A DNA stretch of 64,000 bases. It comes from Bacteroides propionicigenes. GTDB taxonomy: Bacteria; Bacteroidota; Bacteroidia; Bacteroidales; Bacteroidaceae. The notes below the pieces were generated by a model, which saw only the letters and a program-made list of their open reading frames with translations, searched no databases and was not told where the DNA came from. A program made the position numbers and the translations under genes. Positions 53,885 to 61,814 of the stretch are shown one piece after another. Location of the stretch: assembly GCF_018390535.1 (NCBI RefSeq), contig NZ_JAHBBW010000003.1, forward strand, positions 248,001 through 312,000, in the 5' to 3' direction. Numbering within the stretch: the stretch's first letter is position 1; each line of letters begins with the position of its first letter.

Positions 53885-55072
53885 TTAGAACATCGGTAAC
53901 TGATAGATGAACCCTACCGATACCCTGCTTGTAGAGTAATTGTTTTGTCCAAGTGCTTTGGCACGAGCTGTGAAATCATATGAGCGTCCTACATAAGTAA
54001 GGAAGAAGTGTAAGTTTGTATCCATAGGATAAAACTCTACACCGGCAAAGTAACCCCATGCAGTGCGGTATTTACCTTTTTCTAAATCTCCTTGTTGTTT
54101 GGAGAGCGAAGCCGTTTCGTACATTCCTTTTACAAAAGCATTCCATTTCGGCAGGAAGCGATAGTTCAACTTGGTTACCATTGAAAAATAGCCGACATCG
54201 GAAGCGTTGTGTCCCTCCATACTGCCTGTTATTCCCGTCATGATTCCTTTGCGGTCAATGCTTTCTTTGGAATACATGAAGTCGAGGAACATATTGAACT
54301 TGTTTAAATTTAATTCATTACCGAATGCGTAATAATAAAGATACTTGTCCTTTGCTTCATTCATAATGGAGGCAGACCAGCGTGTCTTGAAGACGTCATT
54401 GAAGTTACCATTCCAGTTCAGTGTGTATACAAGCGGAAGTTTACCGGTTTCTATTGTGGGGAGTTCACCTTCTTCTGTCTCAACTCCATATGTTTTGTTG
54501 AAAGAACCGTTACGGCTATCCAGAATTTGCAGATTCAACTGTTGATGGGCATTAATGTCATAGCCGATGTTCAAGCCGGTCATGAAGTTGCTCATGTTCT
54601 CAATCATATCGCTATATTCATATATTTCGATAGGATTCAAGTCGAATTCGATACCACCGTATGCGGTACATTGTTTGCCGGCGAAGATGGAAAATCCTTT
54701 TCCAAGTTTTACACCAATTCCTGCAATATCAATCGAAGTAGGTAGGTTATCTATATTACCGCTGCTGTCATTCGAGCGGTTTAACCGTTGCCTGTACCGG
54801 TATGAAAGCCAATGATTGATATTTCCTTTGGCTTCAATGCGAAGTTGCTTCATTTTAAAAGCTCCTTCTTCAAAGCCGTCGCGGAAATTTGCGTCGAAAC
54901 TACCTTGCATATTGAGGAATAAGTTGAATTTATCCTGCTTTTTCTTTACGTTGGTGAGTTCTTCAAACAGAGTTTTATTCTCAAGGAACTTCTCACTCTT
55001 CTTCGCATCTTGAGCATACGTATTTTGTACACAGCCCGCTATCAAGAGTATAAATGTTAGTTTCTTTATCAT
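53885..55072 (-). CDS. Porin, phosphate-selective porin O/P-like
   Basis: 395 aa with a signal peptide (cut near TYAQ/DAK). A coiled segment (about 25-50) is followed by a beta-barrel with alternating patterns and an aromatic C terminus (VSVGFIYQLPMF), the sign for outer-membrane insertion. Third gene of an operon with dcuB and ansB, 12 bp after ansB, so it probably admits asparagine, aspartate or dicarboxylates. Family call from build and context. Confidence 0.75.
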   Translation of the reverse strand: MIKKLTFILLIAGCVQNTYAQDAKKSEKFLENKTLFEELTNVKKKQDKFNLFLNMQGSFDANFRDGFEEGAFKMKQLRIEAKGNINHWLSYRYRQRLNRSNDSSGNIDNLPTSIDIAGIGVKLGKGFSIFAGKQCTAYGGIEFDLNPIEIYEYSDMIENMSNFMTGLNIGYDINAHQQLNLQILDSRNGSFNKTYGVETEEGELPTIETGKLPLVYTLNWNGNFNDVFKTRWSASIMNEAKDKYLYYYAFGNELNLNKFNMFLDFMYSKESIDRKGIMTGITGSMEGHNASDVGYFSMVTKLNYRFLPKWNAFVKGMYETASLSKQQGDLEKGKYRTAWGYFAGVEFYPMDTNLHFFLTYVGRSYDFTARAKALGQNNYSTSRVSVGFIYQLPMF

Positions 55073-55084
55073 TTCTATCTGTTT

Positions 55085-56146
55085 TTAGTATTCGTTGAAG
55101 TATTCCTGAATTTGTTTCCAATCATTGGTTTTGGTTAATGCAAGCATTAAAAGAACGCGTGATTTCTGGGGATTCAATTCTTGTGATGCGATAAACTGGT
55201 ATTGTGCATCGTTTACTTCTGCGTCAAGGGAGGTGGGGCCAGTTGGCACTCTTGATGAGCGCACTACAAGGATACCCTTCTTACGTGCATCCATTAATAC
55301 GGGGAATATATTTTTGTGGATGTTTCCGTTGCCTACTCCTGCGTGGATAATACCTTTATATCCGTTATTCAGCATTGGAGTTACCATGTCAGCTTCAATA
55401 TTCGAATAGCTGTAAACGATTCCTACTTTGGGAAGTGCATTCAAGTTGGTAACATCAAATACAGACAGGATTGTATGTTTCTTTACCGATGACATATTAT
55501 AGGTAACTTTACCATTCAGAATGTATCCGAGTGCACCGGCATTGGGAGCCTGAAATGTTTGTACGTCAACGGTATTCATCTTCAATACACTTGTCGCACC
55601 AAGTATACTTCCGTTCATTGCCACTAAGACACCCTTCCCTTTAGATTCTTTTGCTCCGGCCACTACAACGGCATTGTATAAGTTGAGAGGTCCATCAGCG
55701 CTGATGGCAGTAGAAGGACGCATGGCTCCGACTAAAACTACCGGTTTGTCGCTTTTAACCGTCAGATTAAGAAAATAGGCTGTTTCTTCCATTGTATCAG
55801 TTCCGTGAGTTATTACAATCCCGTCAATATCAGAGCGTTTCAGTAGTTGGTTGATTTTTTTTGCAAGGGTTAGCCAAACATCATCGTTCATATCTTGTGA
55901 ACCTATCTTAACGATTTGCTCACCTGTTACATTAGCTATGTTTTTCAGTTCGGGTACGGCATCAAGCAGGGTTCCGATTGCTACTTGTCCGGCTGTATAG
56001 TTAGTGGCTGTTGCAGATGTGCCTGTTCCGGCAATAGTTCCACCGGTGGCGAGGATATGGATGTTAGGCTTCTGTTGTGCAAAAGCCATTACTACAGAAA
56101 ACAGTAGCATAGCGGCTACCATACTAAGTCTTTCTAATTTTTTCAT
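55085..56146 (-). CDS. ansB: L-asparaginase, type II (periplasmic)
   Basis: 353 aa. Signal peptide MKKLERLSMVAAMLLFSVVMAFAQ, so it is periplasmic. Active-site motifs ILATGGTIAGTG (first Thr nucleophile) and ITHGTDTMEETAYFL (Thr-Asp pair); later GVGNGNI. It cuts asparagine to aspartate and ammonia. It lies 44 bp after dcuB and 12 bp before the porin gene, which fits anaerobic use of asparagine through aspartate and fumarate. Confidence 0.93.
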   Translation of the reverse strand: MKKLERLSMVAAMLLFSVVMAFAQQKPNIHILATGGTIAGTGTSATATNYTAGQVAIGTLLDAVPELKNIANVTGEQIVKIGSQDMNDDVWLTLAKKINQLLKRSDIDGIVITHGTDTMEETAYFLNLTVKSDKPVVLVGAMRPSTAISADGPLNLYNAVVVAGAKESKGKGVLVAMNGSILGATSVLKMNTVDVQTFQAPNAGALGYILNGKVTYNMSSVKKHTILSVFDVTNLNALPKVGIVYSYSNIEADMVTPMLNNGYKGIIHAGVGNGNIHKNIFPVLMDARKKGILVVRSSRVPTGPTSLDAEVNDAQYQFIASQELNPQKSRVLLMLALTKTNDWKQIQEYFNEY

Positions 56147-56190
56147 AACTTTAATTGTTTAAATTAAAAAATAGGTTGAAGTATATTATA

Positions 56191-57501
56191 TCAGAAAATT
56201 TGTATGAATAATAATCCTAAGGCAATTGCGACTACTGTAGAAACAATCCCCGGCATCATAAAAGAATGATTGAGTATATATTTACCGATGCGGGTTGTTC
56301 CTGTGCGATCAAAATTGATAGCCGCGACTACGGTGGGATAGTTCGGAATGAAAAAATATCCGTTCACAGCAGGAAACATGGCTATCAGCATATATGGTGA
56401 TATCCCCAGAGCAATGCCCAGTGGAACTAAAGCGCGTACTGTAGCTGCTTGGCTGTATAGCAGAATGGACATAACGAACAGAGCAATACCGAACAGCCAG
56501 GGCATTTGGCGTACAATGCCTTCAATAGAGGCGGTAAGCTGGGACATATTACCGTTCAAGAATGTATCACCCATCCAAGCGATACCGAAAATAGCAATTA
56601 CAGCTTGCATTCCGGCAGGAAAAACGGAGCCTTGTGTCGCTTTGATTCCGTCAGTCTTAGTAACCAATAGAATAATGGCTGCTGCTGAAAGCATGATAAT
56701 TTCTATAATAGCGGACATACCTAAAGTAACCGTTTTTCCATCAATCAGGAATGAGGGGCGCATACCTTCAAATGAACCGAAAAGAACAATGAATGCAGTA
56801 GCGAGAATAAATATAAGCACTGAAAGCATGGCGTGGCGCTTATTCTTTACGTCATCAATTTTCACCTTTCTGCCGTTAAAGTAACCTTCTGCCATACGTT
56901 TTTGATATTCTGGATCGTCAATTAGCTCTTTTCCTATACGCATGGAGCAAAATGCACCTACCAGTACACCGAGAATTGTTGCCGGGATTGTTATTTTTAA
57001 TATATCGAATAAAGTGATATCAAATCCGGCAAGGAGACCAAGCAATGCGACTGTGGCTGCCGAAATGGGACTTGCTGTAATGGCTTGTTGTGAGGCAATT
57101 ACTGCGATGCCTAATGGGCGTTCGGGTCTAATTTTGGTTTCAGTTGCTACTTCGGCTATGACAGGCAGGACAGAGTAAGCAACATGTCCGGTTCCGGCTA
57201 CAAAAGTAAATAAATATGTGACGATAGGGCTAAGGATAGTTACCTGGGACGGATTTTTGCGCAAGAGTTTTTCAGCTAACTTTACCATATAGTCCAACCC
57301 TCCAGCAGCTTGCATACAAGATGCTGCGGAAATAACGGCAGCAATCATTAACATAACATCTATTGGAGGTGCCGTGGGTTGTAGCCCGAATACAAAAGTT
57401 AGTATACCTAAGCCTACGCCGCCCATTACTCCGAGACCTATGCCTCCTAAGCGTGCGCCTATGATAATAGCAGTCAGTACAAATAATAATTGTAAGATCA
57501 T
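56191..57501 (-). CDS. dcuB: Anaerobic C4-dicarboxylate transporter
   Basis: 436 aa, about 11-12 membrane segments over the whole length. Characteristic are AGTGHVAYSVLPVIAEVATE and ITASPISAATVALLGLLAG of the DcuA/DcuB family. It exchanges fumarate, aspartate or malate for succinate during anaerobic growth. First gene of the dcuB-ansB-porin operon, divergent from aspA. DcuA and DcuB cannot be told apart by sequence reading alone. Confidence 0.9.
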   Translation of the reverse strand: MILQLLFVLTAIIIGARLGGIGLGVMGGVGLGILTFVFGLQPTAPPIDVMLMIAAVISAASCMQAAGGLDYMVKLAEKLLRKNPSQVTILSPIVTYLFTFVAGTGHVAYSVLPVIAEVATETKIRPERPLGIAVIASQQAITASPISAATVALLGLLAGFDITLFDILKITIPATILGVLVGAFCSMRIGKELIDDPEYQKRMAEGYFNGRKVKIDDVKNKRHAMLSVLIFILATAFIVLFGSFEGMRPSFLIDGKTVTLGMSAIIEIIMLSAAAIILLVTKTDGIKATQGSVFPAGMQAVIAIFGIAWMGDTFLNGNMSQLTASIEGIVRQMPWLFGIALFVMSILLYSQAATVRALVPLGIALGISPYMLIAMFPAVNGYFFIPNYPTVVAAINFDRTGTTRIGKYILNHSFMMPGIVSTVVAIALGLLFIQIF

Positions 57502-57778
57502 ACACTTGTTATTTTAAGATTAGAGAAAGGTTATCTAAGTTTTGATTTGGCTAATTTCTAAAAATATTCTATATATAACAAAAAAAGGGTGGAATAGTTG
57601 TATATATTACTTTATATTTTCTAAATAAAATATTTATTAACTTTTTGTTAAGCATCTGCATTTTGGATTGATTTGTTTCTTTTTGATATACTATATATAA
57701 AGTTATGTGCATTAATCGTCTGTTATTAAAGTTTGTTAACTAAATATTTGAATGGTGTGTTTACAAAACAATTTGTTA
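57502..57778. other. AT-rich divergent regulatory region between dcuB and aspA
   Basis: No gene. Very AT-rich with several T and A runs. Apart from the -7 box of aspA at 57779 no clear regulator site was seen. Confidence 0.4.
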
Positions 57779-57786
57779 TATCTTTG
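57779..57786 (+). promoter_or_regulatory. -7 element upstream of aspA
   Basis: TATCTTTG fits TAnnTTTG, 47 bp before the ATG. No TTG at the usual distance. Confidence 0.45.
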
Positions 57787-57833
57787 GTTATCCTTTGATG
57801 ACTATCTGTGAAAACAGTTAATAAATATATATT

Positions 57834-59267
57834 ATGAAAGAGGAACTATCCAAAAAAACTCGTGTCGAGAGTGATTTAATTGGCAGTCGTGAAATACCCG
57901 AGTCTGCTATGTATGGAGTACAAACCTTTAGAGGTATTGAGAATTTTCGTATTAGCAAATTTCATCTAAACGAATATCCTTTGTTTATCCACGCTCTTGC
58001 TATTACTAAAATGGGGGCGGCTATGGCTAATTTTGAGCTTGGTTTGCTTACCGAGAAACAATCTGATGCCATCTTGAAGGCATGTAATGAAATCCTTGAA
58101 GGAAAGCATCATGAGCAGTTTCCGGTAGACATGATTCAAGGAGGAGCCGGAACGACTACCAACATGAACGCCAATGAGGTAATTGCCAATCGTGCTCTTG
58201 AAATCATGGGACATAACCGTGGCGAGTATCAATATTGTTCTCCGAATGACCATGTAAATCGCTCACAGTCAACAAATGATGCCTATCCTACTGCTATACA
58301 TATAGGTATGTATTATACTCACCTCAAACTTGTGAAACATTTTGAGGAATTGATTAACGCGTTCCAGCGTAAAGCGGAAGCGTTTAAACATATTATCAAA
58401 ATGGGGCGCACCCAGTTGGAAGATGCTGTACCTATGACTCTCGGACAAACATTCAATGGATTCGCCAGTATTTTGCGCGATGAAATAAAGAATCTGAATT
58501 TTGTAGCCGAGGATTTCCTTACCGTTAATATGGGAGCTACTGCCATTGGTACAGGCATTACGGCTGAACCGGGATATGCTGAGAAATGTGTGAAGGCTTT
58601 AAAGAAGATTACGGGATGGAATATTAAGCTGTCTGATGATTTGGTGGGAGCCACCTCTGATACTTCTTGTTTGGTAGGTTATTCTTCAGCAATGAGAAGG
58701 GTCGCTGTGAAGATGAATAAGATATGTAATGACCTTCGTCTGCTTGCATCCGGTCCTCGTTGCGGGTTGGGAGAGATAAATCTTCCCGCTATGCAGCCGG
58801 GGTCTTCCATTATGCCGGGCAAAGTGAATCCTGTTATTCCTGAGGTAATGAATCAGATAGATTATAAAGTAATAGGTAATGATCTTTGTGTTGCCATGAG
58901 TGGTGAAGCGGCTCAAATGGAACTGAATGCAATGGAACCTGTTATGGCACAATGTTGTTTTGAATCAGCCGATTTGTTGATGAACGGATTCGATACTTTG
59001 CGTACTCTTTGTATCGATGGCATTACCGCTAATGAAGAAGTATGCCGCAGATATGTACATGATAGTATCGGTGTAGTTACTGCCCTCAACCCGGTTATCG
59101 GTTATAAAAATTCTACCAAGATAGCTAAGGAAGCTCTTGAAACGGGAAAAGGTATTTATGAATTAGTCTTGGAACACAATATTCTTTCCAAAGAAGACTT
59201 GGATACGATTCTGAAACCGGAAAATATGGTTAAGCCGGTAAAGTTGGATATAAAACCTAATATCTAA
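57834..59267 (+). CDS. aspA: Aspartate ammonia-lyase
   Basis: 477 aa, the usual length. Fumarase/aspartase signature GSSIMPGKVNPVIPE near residue 325; also RVESDLIGSREIP at the start, GAGTTTNMNANEV and NDHVNRSQSTNDAYPT. It turns aspartate into fumarate and ammonia. Divergent from dcuB-ansB-porin: asparagine enters, is cut to aspartate, and aspartate gives fumarate for respiration. Confidence 0.95.
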   Translation: MKEELSKKTRVESDLIGSREIPESAMYGVQTFRGIENFRISKFHLNEYPLFIHALAITKMGAAMANFELGLLTEKQSDAILKACNEILEGKHHEQFPVDMIQGGAGTTTNMNANEVIANRALEIMGHNRGEYQYCSPNDHVNRSQSTNDAYPTAIHIGMYYTHLKLVKHFEELINAFQRKAEAFKHIIKMGRTQLEDAVPMTLGQTFNGFASILRDEIKNLNFVAEDFLTVNMGATAIGTGITAEPGYAEKCVKALKKITGWNIKLSDDLVGATSDTSCLVGYSSAMRRVAVKMNKICNDLRLLASGPRCGLGEINLPAMQPGSSIMPGKVNPVIPEVMNQIDYKVIGNDLCVAMSGEAAQMELNAMEPVMAQCCFESADLLMNGFDTLRTLCIDGITANEEVCRRYVHDSIGVVTALNPVIGYKNSTKIAKEALETGKGIYELVLEHNILSKEDLDTILKPENMVKPVKLDIKPNI

Positions 59268-59397
59268 GGGACGGGAATTCTATTAGAAATATGAGTTAAA
59301 GATTTACAAAGAGTTTATGTTCTATTTGTTTTGTTATGTCCAATTCCTTTCTTTTGCGATAAAATGTATATTTATGAATTATTAAAATGAGAGGAAA

Positions 59398-59931
59398 ATG
59401 AAACAATTCAGATTATTGGTGTTCGGCTTGTTTGCATTGTGCAGTATGATAAGTATGGCACAGGAAGTGGAGGCGGACAATGCCGGTTATATTGTGAAAG
59501 TAGGACAGATGGCTCCTGATTTTACCGTAACGTTGACAGATGGTAAGACAGTTAAACTTTCTGAGCTTCGCGGCAAAGTGGTAATGCTGCAATTCACTGC
59601 CAGTTGGTGCGGTGTATGCCGTAAAGAAATGCCTTTTATTGAAAAAGATATTTGGCAGAAACATAAGTCCAATCCGAATTTTGTGTTAATGGGTATCGAT
59701 CGTGACGAACCGCTGAAGAAGGTTGTTGCTTTCGGTAAAGCTACAGGTGTTACATACCCATTGGGATTGGATCCGGGAGCCGATATCTTTGCCAAATATG
59801 CGTTGCGTCAGGCAGGTATAACCCGTAATGTTTTAATAGACAAAGAAGGGCAGATTGTAATGCTTACCCGTCTTTACAATCCGGAAGAGTTCTCTTCATT
59901 GGTTAAGAAGATTGATGAACTTCTGAAATAA
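59398..59931 (+). CDS. TlpA-like thioredoxin (AhpC/TSA-related)
   Basis: 177 aa. Signal peptide (cut near SMAQ/EVE), so it is in the periplasm. Redoxin domain with VGQMAPDFTVTL, the active site TASWCGVCRKEMPF (CGVC) and DPGADIFAKYALRQAGITRN. It should be a thiol reductant of the ResA/TlpA type. Single gene 130 bp after aspA, convergent with the outer-membrane protein gene. Confidence 0.85.
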   Translation: MKQFRLLVFGLFALCSMISMAQEVEADNAGYIVKVGQMAPDFTVTLTDGKTVKLSELRGKVVMLQFTASWCGVCRKEMPFIEKDIWQKHKSNPNFVLMGIDRDEPLKKVVAFGKATGVTYPLGLDPGADIFAKYALRQAGITRNVLIDKEGQIVMLTRLYNPEEFSSLVKKIDELLK

Positions 59932-59944
59932 ACTTTCTTTCTGA

Positions 59945-61786
59945 CTAAAAAGAGAAACAGGTTCCGGTATGCAGGGACATCATGATATCTTTTCCCTGTA
60001 CATTATTTTGCATCAACAATTCCTTTCCGTAAATGCGGATTTTGGGCTCAAGAAAAACTTTGAAGCGGCGACTTACTTGATAAGAGGCTTGTAGTCCCGC
60101 TTCTCCGCCAATGAAGAAACTATTTTCTTGTTTCAGCCGCATAGATGCCACTATTCCGGCAAATAGCTGTACATCGTATTTACGTTCAGGGTCATATCCC
60201 GTCATCAGATTGGTTAGGTTCAGCATATAATCAAGACTTCCGCTCGGCATATTATATTTTGCTTCTCCTTCCTTCAAGTCTACGGAGAAAGGACCGAAAT
60301 CAATTCCTAAACGAAGTGAGGATAAGGGGGTGAAAATACGTCCTGCCGTGATTATGGCTTGATAATCGAAGTATCGTTTAAGGGCATAACGTTTGACTTG
60401 AATCGGAGTGGAAAAACCTATTCCGCCGCTAACAAAGAAAGAGGGTGTGAATACTTCTCGGTTCAGGGAGCGAGCCATACGATTTTCTTCATTGGCACGC
60501 TGTATCTCAATACCTATATTGATATTAAACAGATTGTCTGTGTACTTTTTAGCAACGTTTCGTCCTTGTTCTTTTTCACTTGTCTTTAAAGAGTAAGAGG
60601 CAAAGGTGGTACGTGGCTCAATAAATAGTGAAATCTCATCGGCGAACCGATATTTGAGTTGAACTCCACCTGTAAAACCTGTATACCCGCCTTTGGCTGG
60701 ATGATATCCGTTTTCTTTCTTTATGTAACCCAGTTCTCCGCCGGCAAGTATGTTGGCAGAGAAACGAGGATGCAGTTGATGCCCATTGAAAAAGTAAGTT
60801 GCGTCCAGCATACCTTCCAGACGCCCGCCTGTATAGGTGGACATTTCATAAAACTCTTCTCCCGGGTTGTCATCTGTTGCGACAATCTCCTTTTTGTGCC
60901 ATGTATCATCAGACCTGAATCCGGATAACCTTAACCCCAATGCCGGTATCAGCCATTTACCTACTGACAGGCTGAAATGAGGACCGATAGATTTGGTGAG
61001 CCCTATCTCGTTAGTCAGACGAGAAGCTTGAAACTGTCCGCCTGCCGCGATACTGATAAAGGTGTTATCCATGAATTTGTCGCCTTCCAAAGTCCGGATT
61101 TTGCCAAAAGGTTTCCATGCTTTGAAGCGATAGTTCATACCTACTACTGCACCGTAAGTCATATCATATTTGTGCCAATTTTTTTGGAAAGAATGATCTA
61201 TCCCGTCAGTCAGGATAGTGAAACGTGGTTCTATATAAAAATCTACATGACTTGTCGGATGCAGCTTTAATTGCATCCCCAAATGTAGTTCGCCTATGTG
61301 TTTGGTGGTGCCTGCGAATGATGAGCATTGATAACCAAGCCCAGCTAATGTAGAGAACTCAAAAATTCTTCCGGGATTGTATCCACTGATAAAGGAAGTG
61401 ACATTTAGCAGATAGTCAGTTTGCAAGCCGATGCGTGTCAGCGTTTCGTTGTCTATCTTTCGGGAGAAGTTTCCCGCCAGTAATGTAGTTCGTAAGGAGT
61501 GGGAGGGAGCGAATTGCCAACCGACGGCAATTCCTCCTACCGGTCCTATATTGAAGTCGGCATCGCCGCGCGGTATCATTTTGTCCATTCCTCCCAAAAT
61601 GGAAATATAGACATTGTTTTTCCACAATGAATCAAAGGGAACGGCATCCGGGTGTTTGTAACGTTTGACAAAAGCGCGTTTTGTCGCATCGAATCCAATA
61701 TTCGTTGTGTCTTTTTGCTGTGCTGTGGCTGTCAATGCCGTAGTCAGTAGTATTAATCCTGTTAGTAGTCTTCTCATAATTTTCAA
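59945..61786 (-). CDS. Outer-membrane protein with threefold internal barrel repeat
   Basis: 613 aa, signal peptide (cut near TATAQ/QKD). Three homologous parts of about 150-180 residues are seen: part 1 ends in FYIEPRFTIL, part 2 in LFIEPRTTFA, part 3 in VFLEPKIRIYG; parts 1 and 3 also share TDYLLNVTSFISGYNP and LDYMLNLTNLMTGYDP. Each has the alternating strands of small beta barrels. ATGs at codons 1 and 4. It lies 28 bp after the OmpA-like gene and probably works with it. Function unknown. Confidence 0.7.
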   Translation of the reverse strand: MKIMRRLLTGLILLTTALTATAQQKDTTNIGFDATKRAFVKRYKHPDAVPFDSLWKNNVYISILGGMDKMIPRGDADFNIGPVGGIAVGWQFAPSHSLRTTLLAGNFSRKIDNETLTRIGLQTDYLLNVTSFISGYNPGRIFEFSTLAGLGYQCSSFAGTTKHIGELHLGMQLKLHPTSHVDFYIEPRFTILTDGIDHSFQKNWHKYDMTYGAVVGMNYRFKAWKPFGKIRTLEGDKFMDNTFISIAAGGQFQASRLTNEIGLTKSIGPHFSLSVGKWLIPALGLRLSGFRSDDTWHKKEIVATDDNPGEEFYEMSTYTGGRLEGMLDATYFFNGHQLHPRFSANILAGGELGYIKKENGYHPAKGGYTGFTGGVQLKYRFADEISLFIEPRTTFASYSLKTSEKEQGRNVAKKYTDNLFNINIGIEIQRANEENRMARSLNREVFTPSFFVSGGIGFSTPIQVKRYALKRYFDYQAIITAGRIFTPLSSLRLGIDFGPFSVDLKEGEAKYNMPSGSLDYMLNLTNLMTGYDPERKYDVQLFAGIVASMRLKQENSFFIGGEAGLQASYQVSRRFKVFLEPKIRIYGKELLMQNNVQGKDIMMSLHTGTCFSF

Positions 61787-61814
61787 CTTGAACTTTCAAC
61801 TCTCAACTTTCACC